Source: Ophiosphaerella korrae (taxonomy: Eukaryota; Ascomycota; Dothideomycetes; Pleosporales; Phaeosphaeriaceae). Taken from it: a stretch of DNA of 64,000 nt. The stretch is from contig JALNQF010000013.1 in NCBI GenBank assembly GCA_028456385.1, positions 186,001 to 250,000 of the forward strand. Direction: 5' to 3'. This document shows, one piece after another, positions 31,094 through 41,552 of this stretch; positions within the stretch are counted from its first letter, which is position 1, and each line of letters starts with the position of its first letter. The notes under the pieces were generated by a model, which was given only the letters and a program-made list of their open reading frames with translations, had not been told where the DNA came from and did no database searches. A program made the position numbers and the translations under genes.

Positions 31094-32692
31094 ATGTCGG
31101 ATGAGATTCACATTGCAACTTTGTCCACCGCTATGGAGCCGGCATCCAGAATTGAAGAGGGTTCACCTCGATCTACTTACACTCCTTCTGAAATTGAACG
31201 CTTAGGACGTGAACGACCAGAAGTATTCACTTCGATATGGATGGAACTTGGCTTCTGCTTCGCCTTGCTGGGATCAATGTTTGTGGCTGAATACTTCATC
31301 TCAGGCTTCAACATTCTCCTACCGGAACTCACGCATGCTTTACACATTCCTTCCAATGCTCAGACATGGCCTGCAAGCGTTTTCTCCCTGGTTACTGGCG
31401 CCTTTCTTTTACCTTTTGGCCGGCTCGCGGATATGTTTGGCGGTTACATGGTCTTTTGCACTGGGCTGGCCTGGTTCCTGTTATGGTCTATCGTTGCGGG
31501 CTTCAGCCAAAACTATATCATGCTCATCGTGTGTCGAGCGCTCCAAGGATTCGGACCAGCAGCATTCATGCCTTCTGGTATCATGCTGCTAGGTAGTATT
31601 TACCGCCCAGGCCCACGCAAGAATCTAGTCTTCAGCCTTTATGGTGCCTTTGCGCCTGTAGGCTTCTTCGCTGGAATTTTCTTCGCCGGCTTGTCGGCCC
31701 AGTTCGTTTCGTGGGGCTGGTTCTTCTGGGTCGGATCCATCATCCTCGCTATTGTCGGTGTTGTCTCGTACTTCTGCGTACCGAATTCCAAGGAAACTCA
31801 AGACAAGAGTGTGAAGATGGACTGGCTAGGCACTGCCACAGTCGTCCCAGGCCTCGTCCTCATCATCTTTGCGCTCACAGATGGTAGCCATGCACCAAAT
31901 GGCTGGGCCACACCATACATACCAATCACTTTCGTCCTTGGTGTCATCTTTATCTCTGCCTTCGTGTACATCGAAGGCTGGGTAGCTGAGCAACCACTTC
32001 TACCTAGTGACATGTTCAATGTCAAGGGCATGAAGCCCCTTGCAGTCGCATTATTTTTCCAGTACGGCAACTTTGGTATCTTTCTCTTCTACGCAAGTTT
32101 CTACATCGAACAAGTCGTAGGCGCTGGCCCTTTACTCACCGCAGCATGGTTTACACCAATGTGTATCGGTGGCCTTATACTTGCTACTATCGGTGGCCTC
32201 ATTCTGCATCTCCTACCAGGCCGTATTCTCCTCTTGATCAGTGGCTCGGCATACATTGTATCTACTCTCCTCTTCGCTGTCCTTCCACAACCCTTCAACT
32301 ACTGGGCCTTCATATTCCCAGCCATGATATGCGCCACGCTGGGCATCGACATCACATACAACGTTAGCAACATCTTCATCACAACGTCTATGCCCAAGGC
32401 GCGTCAGGGCCTCGCCGGCGCTTTTATGAACTCGCTTCTTTTTCTCGGCATCGCATTCTTCCTCAGTTTCGCAGACCTCGCAGTCAGCAAGACAAAACAC
32501 CGCGGCCAGAGAGAGAGCTACCAAGTTGCATTCTGGCTCGGAACAGCACTAGCAATCGCTGGCTTCATAGTCATGTTCCTCGGCGTGCGAATTGGCAAGG
32601 CAAGCAGCGACCTCACCATTGACGAACGACGAGAGCTCGAGCAAGAACTGACGAAACGCCACTCAATTGGTCTGCCCATCGCTCCACGGTGA
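31094..32692 (+). CDS. MFS drug/metabolite exporter, DHA2-like
   Basis: Single-exon 532-residue membrane protein. Residues 1-50 are a cytosolic, acidic N-terminus; a second ATG at codon 13 is possible. About 14 transmembrane segments follow, including SIWMELGFCFALLGSMF, motif A-like GRLADMFGG between TM2 and TM3, and RALQGFGPAAFMPSGIMLLG (motif C region of drug:H+ antiporters). The motif 'R.LQG.G' and length point to the 14-TM DHA2 family close to fungal aminotriazole-resistance-type proteins. It would export small molecules across the plasma membrane. The C-terminal tail (RRELEQELTKRHSIGLP) is charged. Divergent from the Zn2Cys6 regulator, so co-regulation is plausible. Confidence 0.85.
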   Translation: MSDEIHIATLSTAMEPASRIEEGSPRSTYTPSEIERLGRERPEVFTSIWMELGFCFALLGSMFVAEYFISGFNILLPELTHALHIPSNAQTWPASVFSLVTGAFLLPFGRLADMFGGYMVFCTGLAWFLLWSIVAGFSQNYIMLIVCRALQGFGPAAFMPSGIMLLGSIYRPGPRKNLVFSLYGAFAPVGFFAGIFFAGLSAQFVSWGWFFWVGSIILAIVGVVSYFCVPNSKETQDKSVKMDWLGTATVVPGLVLIIFALTDGSHAPNGWATPYIPITFVLGVIFISAFVYIEGWVAEQPLLPSDMFNVKGMKPLAVALFFQYGNFGIFLFYASFYIEQVVGAGPLLTAAWFTPMCIGGLILATIGGLILHLLPGRILLLISGSAYIVSTLLFAVLPQPFNYWAFIFPAMICATLGIDITYNVSNIFITTSMPKARQGLAGAFMNSLLFLGIAFFLSFADLAVSKTKHRGQRESYQVAFWLGTALAIAGFIVMFLGVRIGKASSDLTIDERRELEQELTKRHSIGLPIAPR

Positions 32693-33450
32693 TAACTATA
32701 CTGTACCTGATTCCTTCCCCACTTTGCAGACCAAAGTGCAATTTCCTTCTGTAATGCGTCACGGCAGATTGTAAGCTCCCCGTATGAGTAAAATGATACC
32801 CAATATTATCCTTCTTCATGACATGACCTAGATCTCACCTGTCCAATACAAAAAAAACACCGTGACCTACTGAATGCAGAATATGGAAGGCTGGGCTGCT
32901 GATAAGCACATGCCTGTTGGTACAGATGGGGGTTGGGCGTTTCACCAATTATTATTGCGATCGCCGAAGGATTGTCCACCCCTGTCGAACGTTAGATCGA
33001 GGTTGGCTCAGATGTGTGTCAATAGCGCAGGTACCGGGCGCCCGCGGGACGCGCAAGCTTGGTCCTTGTCGTCGCTGTTTGCAACGTTTCTCTTGGGCTT
33101 GGTAGACTGGTATGTGCATAGGAAATACCGGTAAGGTTTGGGTATTACCATGTTGGGGAAGAGAGTAGAAATGAGTAAGAGAGGTGTCGATCTTCTCAAT
33201 TAGGTTTGTGTGAAAATGTCTGCAAAGCATGTTGAAATGTAATGTTTCAGTTAAATCTTGCAGGGTGGATGCCGAAAGTTTGAGAAAAATTATATGATGA
33301 GGCACCTATGTTATTCTGTGTGTGTCTCGACGTAGTCGAGCTAGTGTGCTGCAGAATTCCCGTCTTGGAATATCCAACTCTCTATCCCCATGTAAACCTT
33401 TGACCATGAGATTTCTTCGCCACAGCTATCAACAGCCCAAGCCTCCAGCC
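32693..33450. other. Intergenic, no supported gene
   Basis: Convergent spacer between the MFS gene and the SAP-like gene; only short open frames. Confidence 0.35.
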
Positions 33451-34479
33451 TCACACTTTGACCCCTACATCCACATTCCCTCCCACCTCACACTTACTCA
33501 TCCCCACCTTCCCAACATCCGGTGCCTCATGCTTATACTTCTTGCGCAACCCAACATGCTTCCGAATATCCCTCTCCCGATTCTGCGCAACATTGGTATC
33601 ATCCTCAATCAAGCGGTTGCGCAACACAATCGTGTGCCCACCACTAGCAAGGCTGCGCGCACGACAAAGCGCCGCGAGCTCGAAGTAGTTGAGATGGTTG
33701 TAAGACTCGTGGTCGGGGAGTGGGGTAAGGGGGTTAGGCACGCCTTTGGGGATGGTGCGGCTGCGCTTCCTGGGTTTGGCGTTGGGCGTGTGTATTAAGG
33801 GCGTGGTATGTGGTGTAAGTGCGGATACGCAGGTTGGTGTTGATGTTTTTGATTCTTTTGCTGCGTTGGGGCTGAGCTTGAGGCACTTCGCAGACGTATC
33901 TTTGGTTTGTGATGTTGCTTCTCGCGGGCGCTTGGATGTAGTGGGTGAAGAGGCAGGCTGGGTCGAAGTGTCATTGGTTTCTTGAACATGTGGAGGGGGT
34001 AGTGCACTGCTCTCATCTTCACTGTCAGACTCAGATGTCTCTTTACTTGCGGTAGATGGAGAAGAGGATAGGTCTTCTCGCTTAGCGATAAGGTTGCCGT
34101 CTTCGTCAATGAGGCCGGCTTTGTAGTCCGCGACGAACTTCTCCATGGCAGCATCCCTCTCCCTCTGATGTTTCAGAGCCGTCTCGTAGGTTGGCATTTC
34201 GTCTGCATTCGATCCGGTATAGTTGGGGTGCATGGCAAGATACTCTTTCGTGTACCTGATCTTGAGTTCGCCTGTCTTATGCCATGGTTGGGAAAGCTGG
34301 TTCTCCATCTCCTCGTCAATGAGGCCAGCCGCGCGCAGATTGGTCGCGTGTGCAACCATCATGGCATCTTCGGTCGCTGCACGTTTGTCGTTGAGCCTAG
34401 CTTGTGCACTGTTGAGGTCGATGTCTTTGGAAACATTGGCGCCTCCGCTAGCTTTTTTAACCTTGAATTTAGAAGACAT
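33451..34479 (-). CDS. Putative SAP-like nuclear protein (342 aa)
   Basis: The frame continues upstream of 34479, but the ATG there (MSSKFKVKKASGGANVSKDI) is the natural start. Residues 10-120 are charged and helical. A long Ser/Thr/Pro/acid-rich disordered region follows (SKETSESDSEDESSALPPPH) with basic clusters (KRPREA, KPRKRSRTIPKG). Near the C-terminus, SYNHLNYFELAALCRARSLA followed by GGHTIVLRNRLIEDD fits the two-helix SAP fold, where G-x(4)-L-x-R-L is the DNA-contact pattern. Nuclear DNA/chromatin role is inferred from SAP plus basic clusters. Intact, GC-rich third positions. Confidence 0.6.
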   Translation of the reverse strand: MSSKFKVKKASGGANVSKDIDLNSAQARLNDKRAATEDAMMVAHATNLRAAGLIDEEMENQLSQPWHKTGELKIRYTKEYLAMHPNYTGSNADEMPTYETALKHQRERDAAMEKFVADYKAGLIDEDGNLIAKREDLSSSPSTASKETSESDSEDESSALPPPHVQETNDTSTQPASSPTTSKRPREATSQTKDTSAKCLKLSPNAAKESKTSTPTCVSALTPHTTPLIHTPNAKPRKRSRTIPKGVPNPLTPLPDHESYNHLNYFELAALCRARSLASGGHTIVLRNRLIEDDTNVAQNRERDIRKHVGLRKKYKHEAPDVGKVGMSKCEVGGNVDVGVKV

Positions 34480-34904
34480 AGTGTTACAGGTCGACGAGTG
34501 CGTAGGTACGTTTGGTAGATGGCTGTACGTTTTTGAAAGATTTGGAGGCGTTTCAGCGAATTGATGATGGTGGTTGTGTTCCAATTCGTAACATGCAAGG
34601 TGTTGCGTATCCGCGCGGTAGTGATGAAGCCAAATGAAATACGGACGATTGAACAAAAAAATTACTGTGACTATAAGTGAAAGACACAAGACGAGAAGAT
34701 CTTCTAACAAAGAGCGGAGTGAAAAAATGAAGTGAAAGTGAATGAGCACATCTCATCGTTGCGAACCACGTGTTAGAAGACATTGTAACTCATACCTATG
34801 CGCGCAAACATGAAAGGAATAAAGAGACGGAGAGCGATTATATTTTAGCAAATAGGACAATAAGAAACCCAAAGTGTACGACATACCTTCCAACTTACAA
34901 AAGC

Positions 34905-35891
34905 CTACTGAAGAAAGTCACCACCCGTTCTCGCAAGCATCTCGTCATAGTAGCTTTGGAATGCTAACCACCCTTTCTCGGGCGTACCAACCTGACTATA
35001 GGTCTCCGCTGCCTCTTTGTCGCCAATCACCTTGGGTTTATGGCCACTCCCTCCACTCGCTGCATCTACCAGCAACTGTGCTTGGCATGTCTTATCTAGC
35101 GAAAGGAACCAAAACGCCGCCTCATCAACTGTTCTCCCCACAGTAAGAATGCCGTGATTCTGTAGAATGGCCGCCTTGCCATTTCCCAATGCATCAGCAA
35201 TACGTTCTCCCTCCTCGGCCGCAAGAACTACTCCGCCAAAATCTTTATAAACACCATGCGACTTGTAAAACCGAATGCTATCCTGCGTGTACATATCTAA
35301 TTCGCGACCGAATGCACTAAATGCTTTGCCATGCACGCTGTGCGCGTGGCAAGCTGCATCCACATCTGGCCGCCTCTTGTGTATTGCACTATGAATTGCA
35401 AACGCGGCGGCGTTTATGGGCTCATTCCCTTCGACGACCTCGCCCTGCTCGTTGACCAGTATCAAATCTGACACGCGGATGAGCGAAAAGTGTGTCGATA
35501 GCGGGTTAAGCCAGAAATGATCAGTAAGGATGGGATCGCGAACTGATATGTGGCCCGCGACGCCTTCGTCAAACCCACGAGAGGCAAAAATTCGGTACGC
35601 CGCTGCTAGGTGTTGTTTGCGGTAGAGGCGTTCGTCTTCGAGGGTAGCGAATTTGGGATATGCACGAATTTTCAGTGTTTTGCCTGAGGTTGTGCGACCC
35701 ATTGCGGCTACAGAACGATTATCAAGCGATTCAGCGTGATCGACGCGTAGACAGGATGCGATTGAAGCTTGAGGCCGTGTCGAAGTTGTGGTAAGGGCGC
35801 GACAAAGGGTTGGAGGGCGGCATTGTAGGCGAAGAGAACCCTGCACAGCAGTGCGAAAAAAAAATCGTGGAATTATTCGTACTGTCGCCAT
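34905..35891 (-). CDS. Class II aldolase/adducin-domain protein, possibly mitochondrial
   Basis: 328 residues, single exon, ATG at 35891. Residues 1-45 are basic, Arg/Ser/Thr-rich and free of acids, a mitochondrial presequence pattern; a shorter form from M64 (MGRTTSGKTLKIRAYPKF) would be cytosolic. From residue ~85 the class II aldolase/adducin fold is clear: EGVAGHISVRDP, FAIHSAIHKRRPDVDAACHA, the metal-binding H182-x-H184 pair (CHAHSVHGKAF) and H246 in AAILQNHGILTVGRTVDEAA. The acidic catalytic residue of fuculose-aldolase is not obvious at its usual place (NEPINAAAF). Family members are aldolases, epimerases or decarboxylases on small hydroxy-carbonyl substrates; many fungal copies sit in secondary-metabolite clusters. 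Next gene upstream is an FAD oxidase in the same direction. Confidence 0.85.
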   Translation of the reverse strand: MATVRIIPRFFFRTAVQGSLRLQCRPPTLCRALTTTSTRPQASIASCLRVDHAESLDNRSVAAMGRTTSGKTLKIRAYPKFATLEDERLYRKQHLAAAYRIFASRGFDEGVAGHISVRDPILTDHFWLNPLSTHFSLIRVSDLILVNEQGEVVEGNEPINAAAFAIHSAIHKRRPDVDAACHAHSVHGKAFSAFGRELDMYTQDSIRFYKSHGVYKDFGGVVLAAEEGERIADALGNGKAAILQNHGILTVGRTVDEAAFWFLSLDKTCQAQLLVDAASGGSGHKPKVIGDKEAAETYSQVGTPEKGWLAFQSYYDEMLARTGGDFLQ

Positions 35892-36277
35892 TGTGAGTGC
35901 GGTGAGTTAGCAGTATATTTCATTGAGCTTCAGTTATCGATGTTTTGATTACAAGGTACAGCTTCCCCGCATTCGTTTGCCGGATGTAAGATGCAAAATC
36001 CGTCCAATGCCGAGGGTTGCAACCTGTGCCATCATTTTCTTCAATTCTTCTAATGATCTAGATCTGATGAAGCAGATGAATAAGCATGTGCCCGCTTGGT
36101 ACCTATTAATGGCTAACGTAAACACGCTCGAGCCAGCAGCGCGAACGCCACAGCCGCCAATGGCTCATCACGAAGAGTCCTTCACCACACATGAGAGTAC
36201 ATGCACACATTGTATCTTATTTTATTTTTCGTCGGCCCATAATTTCAACTGGTCGAACCGACGTGATGGTAGTGAAA
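35892..36277. other. Spacer between aldolase-like and FAD oxidase genes
   Basis: 386 bp between two same-strand genes, so it holds the promoter of the aldolase gene and the terminator of the oxidase gene. No gene seen. Confidence 0.35.
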
Positions 36278-37887
36278 TCATGATACTGGAGCACCATCGA
36301 AGTTGAAGTACCCCGGCATCAGCATCTGGAAAACTTCGTCTGGATCATACTTCGCTGCGATCTTCTTCAGCCGACTGTAGTTTTCTTTGCCGTACCCCTC
36401 CAACGGATCCTGGCGTTCTCCTGCGTAATTCATGTATATGAAGTCCACATATAGGCCACGTCTCTTGCCCTCTCTTATCGCCAAATCGAAGATTCTACTT
36501 ACCAAGTCGTCAATTGCGATGTCGTCTTCCTCTTGGCTCCATGCGTTTGGAGTCATAATATTCACATACGGAGCTTCGTCTTCCTTCAGCGGCAAGCAGT
36601 TTCCGCCGTTGCGCCGCATCATCGTAACGGTTTCTTTTGTGAATGGTTGCATCAGAAGCACAAAACCTTGCTCGATCATGAAGTCGTCGTCAACAAGCGG
36701 TTCTACCTCATTCCAGAACATGTCAGCCACCCAAGAGATAAAATCGGCATCGAATTTGAAGGTGTGGTTTGTGTAGTTTTGGCGATGGCCTTTGGCGTTC
36801 GTTTCCACGGCAGCTACCTCTTGCACCAGGTCCAACACGCTGCGTACCTTGGCGCCATTGCGAATTGATGGAATAGATAGGTACGGCCTCAAAGCGCCGG
36901 CATCCGGTTGAGGGTCCGCATACATCGTCATAGCCGACATTAATTTCTTTCCCTTGGTATTCGCAAAGGCTAACCACGTTGCGGCTTTTGGATCGGCATC
37001 GTTGAAGAAAGTACTGAATGCGTCGACGACTCTGGCTTTGTGATCATAGTCGTATAGAATACTGCCAGCGAAGACGTCGGCTTGGGTAAAGGTTTCGTAG
37101 TCGAAGCGAGTGACGATGCCGAAATTCGGTCCACCACCGCGAAGGGCCCAGAAAAGATCGGGATTGCTCTGATAATTGACATCGATGATATCGCCGAATG
37201 CGGTAACGACCTCAAAGTTGCGGACGTTGTCACATCCCCATCCACGGGCTGGTGCAAAGAAGGAGATGCCTCCTCCCAAGGTATAACCTCCCACGCCCAC
37301 ATCGCCGCTTCGACTGCCAGCAACTGCCAAGCCGTGCTTTTCTAGCTCTCTGAAGACTTTCTCCCATTTCAAGCCGGGTCCGATAGATGCAATGCTCTTG
37401 TCTTTATTCAATGTCACTTGATTCAAATTCACCAAGTCAATGACTAACCCGTCGTCTATGCTTGAGGCACCTTTCATCGCAGCGTGTCCACCGCTCTTGA
37501 CGGCGAATGTGCATTGTGCCGTTTGGCATAGAATCAGCGCAACCGCAACCTCCTTTGCTGAAGTTGGTTGGAGAATCAACGCCGGACTGACGGACCGTTG
37601 ATGTTGGGACCAGAGGGATGATTTCCATTTTTCGCTTGCGGGAGTGTCTTTGATGAGTTGCTTCGGGTAAAGCCTAAGTAGAACGTCCTTCTGAGTATTG
37701 TTAGCAACGCGTTTTGATATTTAGTAGGTTTGAGCGCTTCGTATGCCGACTCTCAAATCAACCTCAACCTGCAGCGATGTTGTATACTTACCACGCCATT
37801 TACGTCTCTCGGGAACTCGACTAGATTTATACCGTAAGCCGCGAGTGCTCTAGAGGCATCGAAGTGTGCTTCTCCGGTAGATCCCAT
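36278..37887 (-). CDS. Berberine-bridge-type FAD oxidoreductase (bicovalent flavin)
   Basis: Two exons: 37887-37792 (MGSTGEAHFDASRALAAYGI) and 37690-36278. The 101-nt intron (37691-37791) runs GTAAGT to CTCAG at phase 0. The product has 502 residues. The PCMH-type FAD-binding domain starts at PALILQPTSAKEVAVAL. FAVKSGGHA places His101 for 8-alpha histidyl flavinylation; GVGGYTLGGGISFFAPARGW followed by GCDNV places Cys185 for the second covalent bond. The C-terminal BBE motif is MNYAGERQDPLEGYGKENYS...DPDEVFQ. No signal peptide is apparent, unusual for secreted members, so an intracellular enzyme is likely. It would oxidise a small organic substrate with O2, giving H2O2. Intact. Lies next to the aldolase-like gene on the same strand. 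Confidence 0.88.
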
Positions 37888-38530
37888 TTTGTGAGTTTCG
37901 CAGGTTGACAAACAGCAAACGCGCAAGTAGTTGAGGTGGTTTTTTAACCAGGCCGTTATCCCTGCATATCTCGGTTAGACTAGCGGTAACTTGTCAGTAA
38001 ATGGGACGATATGGTCAAGGCCCCCTATAATTAGCCCTTACTTTGTGGCCTCGTACATTAGCGCTAGTTCTCTAGGCCAATTGTATTTTGCGCTGACAAA
38101 AGGGATGCGGGTCTATGCTTTGTTTTGAACCCCAGAAGGGTCAAAACAATACCTAGGTGAGGGTATGTAGACATGCAGCTCGTTTTACCGAAATATGCAA
38201 GTATGTTAGAGCTGGGGTAGGCGAGCAGATCAGATCATAAGAGTCCAGACGGGGTCCACTCACAGCGCCACATCACAAAACCCTTCACTCACAATCTCTA
38301 GGAAGGCCCAGTTTTTGTCCAGCAGGATTTGATATAAATGCTAATATATAACAACAGCTGTGCCTCAAGCTTGCATCGACTCAACCAACGGCCTGCGCCA
38401 ACAGTGAAGTGCGACACCCCGCACCTCGGTCTGAGTCGTTAACGCCGACCGCATGGACGGGTTTACCTGACCGCTTACATCTCCCTAAACTTAGATACGC
38501 CAGGGCTCACACTCCTTGCTCGTCCACCGC
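37888..38530. other. Intergenic, no gene recognised
   Basis: Promoter side of the oxidase gene and 3' side of the MARVEL-like remnant. Nothing else supportable. Confidence 0.3.
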
Positions 38531-39347
38531 CTATACTAGGCTCCGGACTCTAGCCCTACTGCTAGCAGGTGCAGGCGAGAGACTTCGTAGTGGCCTCATC
38601 GGAGTACTTGCGCCCGGGCCATATAGCTGCTCCTCAAATTGTGGGCGTAGATACTGCGTTTCTTCAGCACCAAAGGCTTTCGGTACATCTTTATGCCTAA
38701 GCGGTTCCTTATTCACCCCCTCGGCCAATGTTCGACCTACTTGCCCCGTTTATCTTTAGGATGTAGCATGCGCATGTCGATGATGAAAGCACATATGTTA
38801 GATGCACTACCAAATAAGTTAGCCAAATATGGGAACAGAACTCCAGGATTGAAACATCTTACACTCCGAGAGCCGCAGCGCTGAATAGGAGCTTGTATAG
38901 TTGACACACATAGACACCCTTGTCATTACCCCAAAGATCAATAGTACAACCACGAACAATGAGAGAACCCATACGCCAAGTAAGAAGACTGAAGGCGACT
39001 ATCCAGATGCTGCCAAGAAAGTCATTCACAATGGCGCTGATGAGCGATGATAGCCTATGGCGCACCGGAGCAATGTTGAGCAAACAAGCCAAACCAAAGT
39101 TGAAAGTGCGGCGGATTGTAACTTTTCGCGATTAGAACTTGTATTGGGTGTATATACTCTCTCACTCCAAAAAAAAGAAGAACAACGGAATCTTGATTTC
39201 TTCACCACGGGGGTTATGTATGAAGAAGAACATTACTCCTGCGACAATAGAAGACGCGAGTAGCTGGAGGAAGCGAAAGGCATAGAATAACAAAGGCAAA
39301 GGGGGCCGGTCGTTCGAAACTTTGGGAAGAAATTTATAAAAGGCCAT
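38531..39347 (-). pseudogene. MARVEL-domain membrane protein, disabled
   Basis: Starting at ATG 39347 (MAFYKFLPKVSNDRPPLPLL) the first transmembrane helix is clear (FYAFRFLQLLASSIVAGVMF), ending KIPLFFFFLE. TM2 (STLVWLVCSTLLRCAIGY) and TM3 (DFLGSIWIVAFSLLTWRMGS) lie in other frames. TM3 leads into DLWGNDKGVYVCQLYKLLFS, the loop and TM4 motif typical of fungal MARVEL-like proteins. A GTAAGA...GCTAAC...TAG intron (about 38867 to 38812) joins TM4 to NICAFIIDMRMLHPKDKRG. The cytosolic tail (NKEPLRHKDVPKAFGAEETQ...) needs another frame change. The short gaps between frames are too small for normal introns, so the gene is probably broken; sequencing errors are the alternative. Confidence 0.5.
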
Positions 39348-39605
39348 GTTGGACAGGGTGGTAAATTGCAAAGGCAGAAGGCAAATTTTGGTCTGACGAT
39401 GTGGACTGTATGGTAAGTACTCTATCTATTTTCAAGACCAGCTGATGTTGGTTCAGTGCTCGACTTGGACAATTGTGATGTCAAGCTCATTGCATGGCTT
39501 AACATTTGCCCGGATTACCAACGTTTCCCGTCGATGAACCCAAGAGCTGTTCAAAATTTAAGCGACAGCTGAAAATAACTTCATTCAGCTATTTAGCTGT
39601 CAGTA
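39348..39605. other. Spacer before the pogo-type element
   Basis: No gene seen. The CAGCTATTTAGCTGTCAG stretch at 39587-39604 abuts the inverted repeat and partly resembles the sequence outside the right end. Confidence 0.3.
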
Positions 39606-39689
39606 AGCTAGCCGACAGGGTTCCGAGTCACCCCTCAGAAATCGGCCACCCATCTGAAAATGGTGTTATCTCAACAACTACACTACCAA

Positions 39690-41470
39690 GATAGACAACC
39701 GTGAAGAATCTATACAAGTAGCCATCCGCGATCTCAATGCTAGTGTTTTTTTTCAAGTCAAAGAGCTGCCGCGAAAGCGCACGGGATCCCTCGAGCCACG
39801 CTCTCTGCGCGTATACGCGGTACGCAGAGCAGCCAAACTAGCCACGTATACCAGCAGTGATTAACTCTAGAACAAGAGGAGTTTCTCGTACAATAGATCC
39901 TTGAAGAGGACGCACGCGCTCGAGAAATAGCAAATCGAATCTTAAGGATAAATAGAGACAACAATTACGTTAGTAAATACTAGTTATCCTTCTTTATTAA
40001 GCGCAACCTACGCGTCGCATCAATCGTAGGCGGAAAGATAGAAGCTGTATAGGCTAAGGGAGCAACATAAGGACAGATACGCGCGTTTCTTGAGATCTTC
40101 AAGAGGACTCGCATAAGGCTAGGTATAAAGACTAAAGACATATAGTGTAGAGGAGTGCCATGAAGGTCCCTCGGCTCAATGCCTGAAATGCAAAGTTGTT
40201 GTATTGGTGGTTGTCTAACTACACGTCCGATCTCCTTCAGTCCACGCCGCCCATTACTACCCGAGCGCCCTTCACTTCGGCCTCCTATTAGTTCCACTAC
40301 AATAGAATATAGATAAGACTAGGAAAGCCCTAGGTATATATAAACACTAGAGTACTCACAAGTAGTTAGAAAAAGAAGGCTTACTATTAGTCGCTAGAGA
40401 ACTATAAGTAGGCATTAATAATTAAGTGTGTATTAGCTATAGGTAAGAAACTACGCAGTTTAGTTATATTCAAGGAAAAGAACCTACAGAGTGCCTAGTT
40501 TCTTACAATAATTTCTAACTAATTTTATACAACTTCTAAGAATAGCTAGATGTTAAGAGGTAGCTAGAAGACAATAGTACTTGCCGTAAGCTACAAGAGA
40601 TAGTGAAGGAATGACGAATAGTATTCAAGAGCACTGCTAGTATCTAAGAGAGAATTATACTTACTTTACTCTGTTCGCAAGTGCAGAGCCTTTTACGCGC
40701 TGGTGTAGCGCATCAGCCCCGCTTTAGACTACTACTATACAACGTCATGATTTCTAGCGTATCGGCCCTGCTCCCGACTAGTACCAGAGTGCTCAAGGAT
40801 CTCGAGTATTCTGGGAACCTTCGTTACAAGGGATAACGAATAGTATTTTAATCTGAGTACTACTAATGTAGAAAAAATAATACTTGCTTTTCTCTGTTCG
40901 CAAGCGTAGAGCCTTTTATGCACTAGAGTAGCACATCAGCCCCGCTCTAGACTAATACTACAGTAATGTCAGGATTACTAACGTATTGGCTCCACTCTAG
41001 ACTAGTACCAGAGTTCCTAAGGATCTCGAGGATTCCAGGGACCTTCGTCACACTAAACTAGTCTTAACTTATTAAGAGTTACCTCTCTACCCCTTACAGT
41101 CCTCGTAATCTTTTTGTAGCTTAGAAAGAGCTTTACAAAAACAAAAGTATTAGTTGTAAGACTTACTAGCTCTTTAAAAAAGTAGGTAAGGCACTAACAG
41201 TAGTAAGTACACAATTAGTAGCGCTTAAAGTAGAAAACAAAAGACTTTACAGTGAACTTAAAGCTCTTAAGCCTTAGCAGCCACGAAAGAAAGTTTATAT
41301 AAACCTAAATTAACGCTTTTCAGATGTAGAGGCAATTATAGTAGCTGTACTAGCTTCTGCTCTTTTAGAATTACAAAACAATAGTAAAGCAGCAGAGAGA
41401 GAAGTAGAGAGAGCAGCAACTAAAGTAGTAGCTAGAACTCTTCAGTCTATGTGTACAGAGTGGCAATTGT
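39690..41470 (+). pseudogene. Pogo-family transposase with HTH_CENPB and DDE remnants
   Basis: Near the start the frame reads REESIQVAIRDLNAS, then shifts by one in an eight-T run (about 39746-39753). It continues AAKAHGIPRATLSARIRGTQ, the Psq/CENP-B-type HTH, and LTLEQEEFLVQ*ILEEDARA, REIANRILRINRDNNYVSK, SLFIKRN and RAFLEIFKRTRIRLGIKT. Downstream, a shifted frame keeps IGKKLRSLVIFKGKNLQSA, the pogo DDE-superfamily block with VIFKGK. The end (about 41100-41470) is a basic coiled-coil-like tail. The many stops (TGA for CGA, TAG for TGG or CAG, TAA for CAA) fit RIP. Not functional. Confidence 0.85.
40614..41057. repeat. 222-bp tandem duplication inside the transposon
   Basis: Two adjacent, diverged copies (40614-40835 and 40836-41057) share landmarks at a constant 222-223 bp offset: ACGAATAGTATT, CTCTGTTCGCAAG...AGAGCCTTTTA and CATCAGCCCCGCT. 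It sits between the DDE block and the C-terminal tail. Confidence 0.8.
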
Positions 41471-41552
41471 AATTAGGTTGAGAGAATAAACACAATTTTC
41501 AGATAGGTAGCCGATTTCTGAGGGGTGGCTCGAAACCCTGTCGGCTAGCTTA

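Larger units (their letters stand above)
39606..41550 (+). mobile_element. Fot1/pogo-type Tc1-mariner DNA transposon, RIP-degraded
   Basis: Terminal inverted repeats of about 62 bp: left from 39606 (AGCTAGCCGACAGGG...), right ending at 41550 as its reverse complement, with roughly 10 mismatches. Each end is flanked by TA (39604-39605 and 41551-41552), the target duplication of Tc1/mariner elements. Inside is a plus-strand transposase with CENP-B-type HTH and DDE-domain remnants, loaded with TAA/TAG/TGA. The element is AT-rich relative to the flanks. Length 1945 bp, near the usual ~1.9 kb of Fot1-like elements, but this includes an internal tandem duplication. Confidence 0.88.

Noticed and set aside
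38409..38759. Plus-strand frame of 116 codons
   Set aside because: Antisense to the tail of the MARVEL-like remnant, which explains the open frame.
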